Positions 13,746-16,242 of a stretch of DNA of 16,242 nt are shown one piece after another. The notes below the pieces were generated by a model. The model worked only from the letters and a program-made list of their open reading frames with translations. It did not search any database and was not told where the DNA came from. Made by a program: the position numbers and the translations under genes. This stretch comes from Flavobacteriia bacterium (GTDB lineage: Bacteria; Bacteroidota; Bacteroidia; Flavobacteriales; Flavobacteriaceae). The stretch spans positions 1-16,242 of the forward strand of contig JAHBAN010000209.1 in assembly GCA_018500075.1 (NCBI GenBank), given 5' to 3'. Each line of letters starts with the position of its first letter. Positions within the stretch are counted from its first letter, which is position 1.

Positions 13746-14318
13746 ATGCTCAAATATATTTCACAACTGGCGCGGAGTATGGCCGTTCTGGGCGGGCTTG
13801 TGCTCTGTGCTCTGGTTGTTCTGACCTTCGTCAGCGTCTCTGGCCGCGCGCTCAATACACTGGGCCACGCCGGTAGCCTTGGCGCGCTTGGCGAGGGGCT
13901 GATCGGCGCGGGGGTCGGCCCGATCACGGGCGATTTCGAGCTGCTGGAAGCGGGCGTTGCCTTCGCGATTTTTGCCTTCCTGCCGCTGACCCAGCTCTAT
14001 AGCGCCCATGCCACTGTCGATATCTTTACCTCGGCCCTGTCGCGCCGCGCCAATAAGGCGCTGATGGCCTTTTGGGAAGTCGTGCTCTCGGCGGTGATCG
14101 TGCTTGTCGCGCTGCGCCTCTACGCCGGAATGCTCGACAAGATGCAATACAACGAAACCACTTTCCTGCTTCAGTTTCCGATCTGGTGGGCCTATGCCGC
14201 CAGCTTCGCTGCCTCCCTTGCCGCCTGTGTTGTCGCGCTCTATTGCGCGGCCGCGCGGGTCGCCGAGCTGGTCACAGGCCGCGCTTATCTGCCCCACTCC
14301 GAAGGAGCGTCCCATTGA
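13746..14318 (+). CDS. TRAP transporter small permease subunit (DctQ type)
   Basis: A 190-residue membrane protein with four hydrophobic segments, as expected for the Q subunit of a tripartite ATP-independent periplasmic transporter. Visible stretches are AVLGGLVLCALVVLTFVSVSGRAL, FELLEAGVAFAIFAFLPLTQLY followed by SAHATVDIF, VVLSAVIVLVALRLYAG, and WWAYAASFAASLAACVVALY. Such systems import organic acids and related solutes using an ion gradient and a periplasmic P protein. The ATG at 13746 is preferred because GGGGGGAG lies directly before it; upstream in-frame starts lack a ribosome site and would run through the palindrome. The gene is followed by, and slightly overlaps, the large subunit. 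No P subunit gene is in the window. The substrate is unknown. Confidence 0.85.
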   Translation: MLKYISQLARSMAVLGGLVLCALVVLTFVSVSGRALNTLGHAGSLGALGEGLIGAGVGPITGDFELLEAGVAFAIFAFLPLTQLYSAHATVDIFTSALSRRANKALMAFWEVVLSAVIVLVALRLYAGMLDKMQYNETTFLLQFPIWWAYAASFAASLAACVVALYCAAARVAELVTGRAYLPHSEGASH

Positions 14319-15628
14319 CTATGCTTGAACTGGGCTTTCTGTCCTTCCCCGCCTTGCTCCTGATGATCTTTTTGCGCGCGCCGATCGGCCTTGCGATGCT
14401 GCTCGCGGGGATCGGCGGGCTGTGGCTTGCCACCGGCGACACCAATATGTTCATGTCGCGCCTCAAAACCGAGACCTATGGCACATTTTCCTCCTATTCG
14501 CTGACGATTATCCCGATGTTTCTGCTGATGGGGCAGTTCGCCACGCTCTCGGGGATGTCTCAGGCCTTGTTCAAGGCGGCGGAGAGCTTTCTTGGCCACC
14601 GCAAGGGTGGGGTGGCCATGGCCGCTGTGGGCGCTTGTGCGGGCTTTGGCTCGATCTGCGGCTCGTCGCTTGCGACCGCCGCCACCATGAGCCGCGTGGC
14701 CCTGCCGGAGCTGCGCCGCTATGGCTACTCGGGCGGCTTTTCCACGGCCACACTTGCCGCTGGCGGCACGCTTGGCATTCTCATTCCGCCCTCTGTGATC
14801 CTTGTGATCTACGCGATCCTGACCGAGCAAAATATCGCCAAGCTCTTTCTGGCGGCCTTTATCCCCGGCATTCTCGCCGCCCTTGGCTATATCATCACGA
14901 TCTCGATCTATGTCCGCGTGCACCCTGACTCCGCCGGCACCCGCGCGCCTGTGCCCATGGCCGAGCGCTGGCGGGCGCTGTTTGATGTCTGGCCTGTGCT
15001 TGTCGTCTTCGGCCTCGTGGTCGGCGGGATTTATGCAGGCTGGTTCACCCCCACAGAAGGCGCCGCCATCGGCGCTGCGGGCACTGGGCTGATCGCGCTT
15101 CTGTCGGGCAATATGAGCTGGGCCGTCTTCAAGGAAAGCATCATCGCCACAGCCACAGCCACAGGCATGATCTTTTTCATTGTGCTCGGTGCCGCCCTCT
15201 ACAACGGCTTTCTCGCGCTCTCGCAAGTGCCCCAAGAGCTGTCTGCCTGGGTTGTCGGGCAGGGCTATAGCGCCTGGACGGTGCTCGTTATTGTGCTGGC
15301 GTTCTACCTCGTCTTCGGTTGCCTGATGGACAGCCTCTCGATGATCCTGCTGACCATTCCGATTTTCTTTCCCGTGATCAGCCAGCTCGATTTCGGCATG
15401 ACGCCCGAGCACGTGGCGATCTGGTTTGGCATCCTCGTGCTGATTGTGGTCGAAGTCGGGCTGATCACGCCGCCCGTCGGCATGAATCTCTTCATCATCA
15501 ACGCCATGGACAAGACAACCCCCATGCGCGAGACCTATCGCGCGGTGATGTGGTTTGTCGGCTCCGATCTTCTGCGCGTGGTGGTTCTCGTGCTCTTCCC
15601 CGCGATCACGCTGTTCCTTATTCCGTAA
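14315..15628 (+). CDS. TRAP transporter large permease subunit (DctM type)
   Basis: A 437-residue multi-span membrane protein matching the M subunit of TRAP transporters. Typical features are FLRAPIGLAMLLAGIGGLWL near the start, MFLLMGQFATLSG, and GSICGSSLATAATMSRVALPEL. Further on come GGTLGILIPPSVILVIYAIL, TPTEGAAIGAAGTG and VGLITPPVGMNLFIIN. A TTG start at 14315 is proposed: AAGGAG ends seven bases before it and TTGA overlaps the Q-subunit stop. The ATG at 14321 is the alternative, but its spacing of thirteen bases is long. It is the transport channel working with the DctQ-type protein. Its 3' end overlaps the convergent dddQ-like gene by 11 nt. Neighbourhood with a DMSP lyase homologue hints at an organosulfur or C3 acid substrate, but nothing in the sequence proves it. 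Confidence 0.92.
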   Translation: MTMLELGFLSFPALLLMIFLRAPIGLAMLLAGIGGLWLATGDTNMFMSRLKTETYGTFSSYSLTIIPMFLLMGQFATLSGMSQALFKAAESFLGHRKGGVAMAAVGACAGFGSICGSSLATAATMSRVALPELRRYGYSGGFSTATLAAGGTLGILIPPSVILVIYAILTEQNIAKLFLAAFIPGILAALGYIITISIYVRVHPDSAGTRAPVPMAERWRALFDVWPVLVVFGLVVGGIYAGWFTPTEGAAIGAAGTGLIALLSGNMSWAVFKESIIATATATGMIFFIVLGAALYNGFLALSQVPQELSAWVVGQGYSAWTVLVIVLAFYLVFGCLMDSLSMILLTIPIFFPVISQLDFGMTPEHVAIWFGILVLIVVEVGLITPPVGMNLFIINAMDKTTPMRETYRAVMWFVGSDLLRVVVLVLFPAITLFLIP

Positions 15629-16199
15629 GCACCGGCGGCGTCTCAAACCCGTTGCGCCAGACCACATAGGCCATCACAGGTGCCTCATGCGTCGTCATGG
15701 CGTGGGGCTGGTTTGAGCGATGAACACTCACAGTCTTTGCACCAAGCCGCTCGGGCGCCTCACCATAGCGAAAGAACTCCGCTGTGCCGTCAATCACATA
15801 ATAGGCCTCTTCGGCGGGGTGGTGATGCCAGCGGTAATGCAAATCCGCCGGCATATAAACAACCCATGCCCACATCTTCTGACTGGCAAAAGCGCCGCCC
15901 GCTCCGATCAGACAATAACAGCCGAACCGCGCCATAAAATCTTCGCCAATATCGGTTCCCTTATAGGTCTCTCGCCACATCGCCAAAGGCCCCGCCGCGA
16001 CAAAAGCGTCCCGAAACGGGTTTGGCCCCGGCGCAAAACCGGCCTCGCGCGCCATCAACTCCGCCGCCGCAATCGGAAAGGCCGTGACATCCTGCGCCGC
16101 AAGATCATCGGGAAACGCACAAAACTCCGACAGGGCGGCAGAGCCGGTATGCGCGCGCCGCGCCTCCGCAAGCAGTCTGTCCCAAACATCACGTGTCAT
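15618..16199 (-). CDS. dddQ: DddQ-like cupin, putative dimethylsulfoniopropionate (DMSP) lyase
   Basis: A 193-residue single-domain cupin, close to the about 200 residues of DddQ, which cleaves DMSP to dimethyl sulfide and acrylate. The metal motif HxHxxxExY is at His125, His127, Glu131 and Tyr133 (HYRWHHHPAEEAYYVIDG), with distal His166 (NQPHAM). From memory, Ruegeria DddQ uses a His, Glu, Tyr and distal His in this same arrangement. An extra Tyr122 precedes the motif, as expected for the active-site tyrosine region. No signal peptide is present. The ATG forms an ATGA overlap with a gene entering from the window edge, with GGAG just upstream. Transcription converges on the TRAP permease gene. 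Other members of the DMSP-lyase-like cupin superfamily share these motifs without lyase activity, so the family is firm and the activity less so. Confidence 0.78.
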   Translation of the reverse strand: MTRDVWDRLLAEARRAHTGSAALSEFCAFPDDLAAQDVTAFPIAAAELMAREAGFAPGPNPFRDAFVAAGPLAMWRETYKGTDIGEDFMARFGCYCLIGAGGAFASQKMWAWVVYMPADLHYRWHHHPAEEAYYVIDGTAEFFRYGEAPERLGAKTVSVHRSNQPHAMTTHEAPVMAYVVWRNGFETPPVLTE

Positions 16200-16242
16200 A
16201 CCCGCGGCTCCGTTCTGATGTGTTTGACAAAACCGTAGGGGG
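16196..16242 (-). CDS. 3' end of a gene upstream of dddQ (partial)
   Basis: On the minus strand an open frame enters from the window edge and reads PYGFVKHIRTEPRV before a TGA at 16196-16198. That TGA forms an ATGA overlap with the dddQ start. The junction type matches the other operons here, so this is probably the tail of a co-transcribed gene. Fourteen residues are too few to name a family. Confidence 0.38.
   Translation of the reverse strand, partial: PYGFVKHIRTEPRV

Noticed and set aside
15150..15175. Tandem CACAGC repeats in the TRAP M gene
   Set aside because: They encode an Ala-Thr run (ATATATG) in a membrane segment and are explained by the protein sequence.
14285..15667. Minus-strand open frame of about 460 codons opposite the TRAP M gene
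   Set aside because: Antisense to a clear membrane transporter; the translation is charged and His/Asp-rich, as expected from the complement of hydrophobic codons.
1..16242. tRNA, rRNA, CRISPR, insertion sequence or prophage features
   Set aside because: No conserved RNA-gene sequences, regular repeat-spacer arrays, transposase or phage genes were seen in the window.

Overview
The window looks like chromosomal DNA from a marine Rhodobacterales (Roseobacter-group) alphaproteobacterium. Evidence: high GC in most genes, operons packed with ATGA and TGATG stop/start overlaps, a DddQ-type cupin DMSP lyase homologue, an HpsN-like member of the histidinol dehydrogenase family, a TRAP transporter, and a cobalamin-riboswitch-controlled vitamin B12 uptake operon. 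The taxonomic call is inference from gene content, since no marker gene is present.

Region 1 (about 50-8706, all + strand) is a nine-gene catabolic-looking cluster. In order: a single-domain SnoaL/NTF2-like protein; a zinc-dependent HisD/HpsN-like alcohol dehydrogenase; a double-domain SnoaL protein; an SDR oxidoreductase; a LacI-family regulator; a second, more divergent double-domain SnoaL protein; a bicupin; a stand-alone MetE-type catalytic domain; and an RraA-like aldolase-family protein. Most junctions overlap or are very short, so this is probably one transcription unit, with one 147-nt gap before the bicupin. The chemistry suggests an unidentified marine metabolite is processed by alcohol oxidations, SnoaL- and cupin-catalysed steps, a thiol or methyl transfer, and a retro-aldol or decarboxylation step. 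I cannot name the substrate.

Region 2 (8707-13634, + strand) opens with a 525-nt non-coding stretch. It holds GC-rich hairpins and short repeats, a candidate promoter, a clear cobalamin riboswitch and a hairpin-bearing leader. It is followed by btuB (TonB-dependent receptor), btuF (periplasmic binding protein), btuC (permease) and btuD (ATPase), each overlapping the next. btuB is visibly less GC-rich than its neighbours.

Region 3 (13635-16242) has TRAP small and large permease genes on the + strand behind a perfect 14-bp palindrome. No substrate-binding (P) gene is in the window. Converging on them from the - strand, and overlapping by 11 nt, is a dddQ-like gene. Its start overlaps the stop of a further gene cut off by the window edge. 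If the DddQ homologue is active, this end of the window deals with DMSP cleavage to DMS and acrylate.

The part most likely to be undescribed is the nine-gene cluster of region 1, with five SnoaL-type domains in three proteins.
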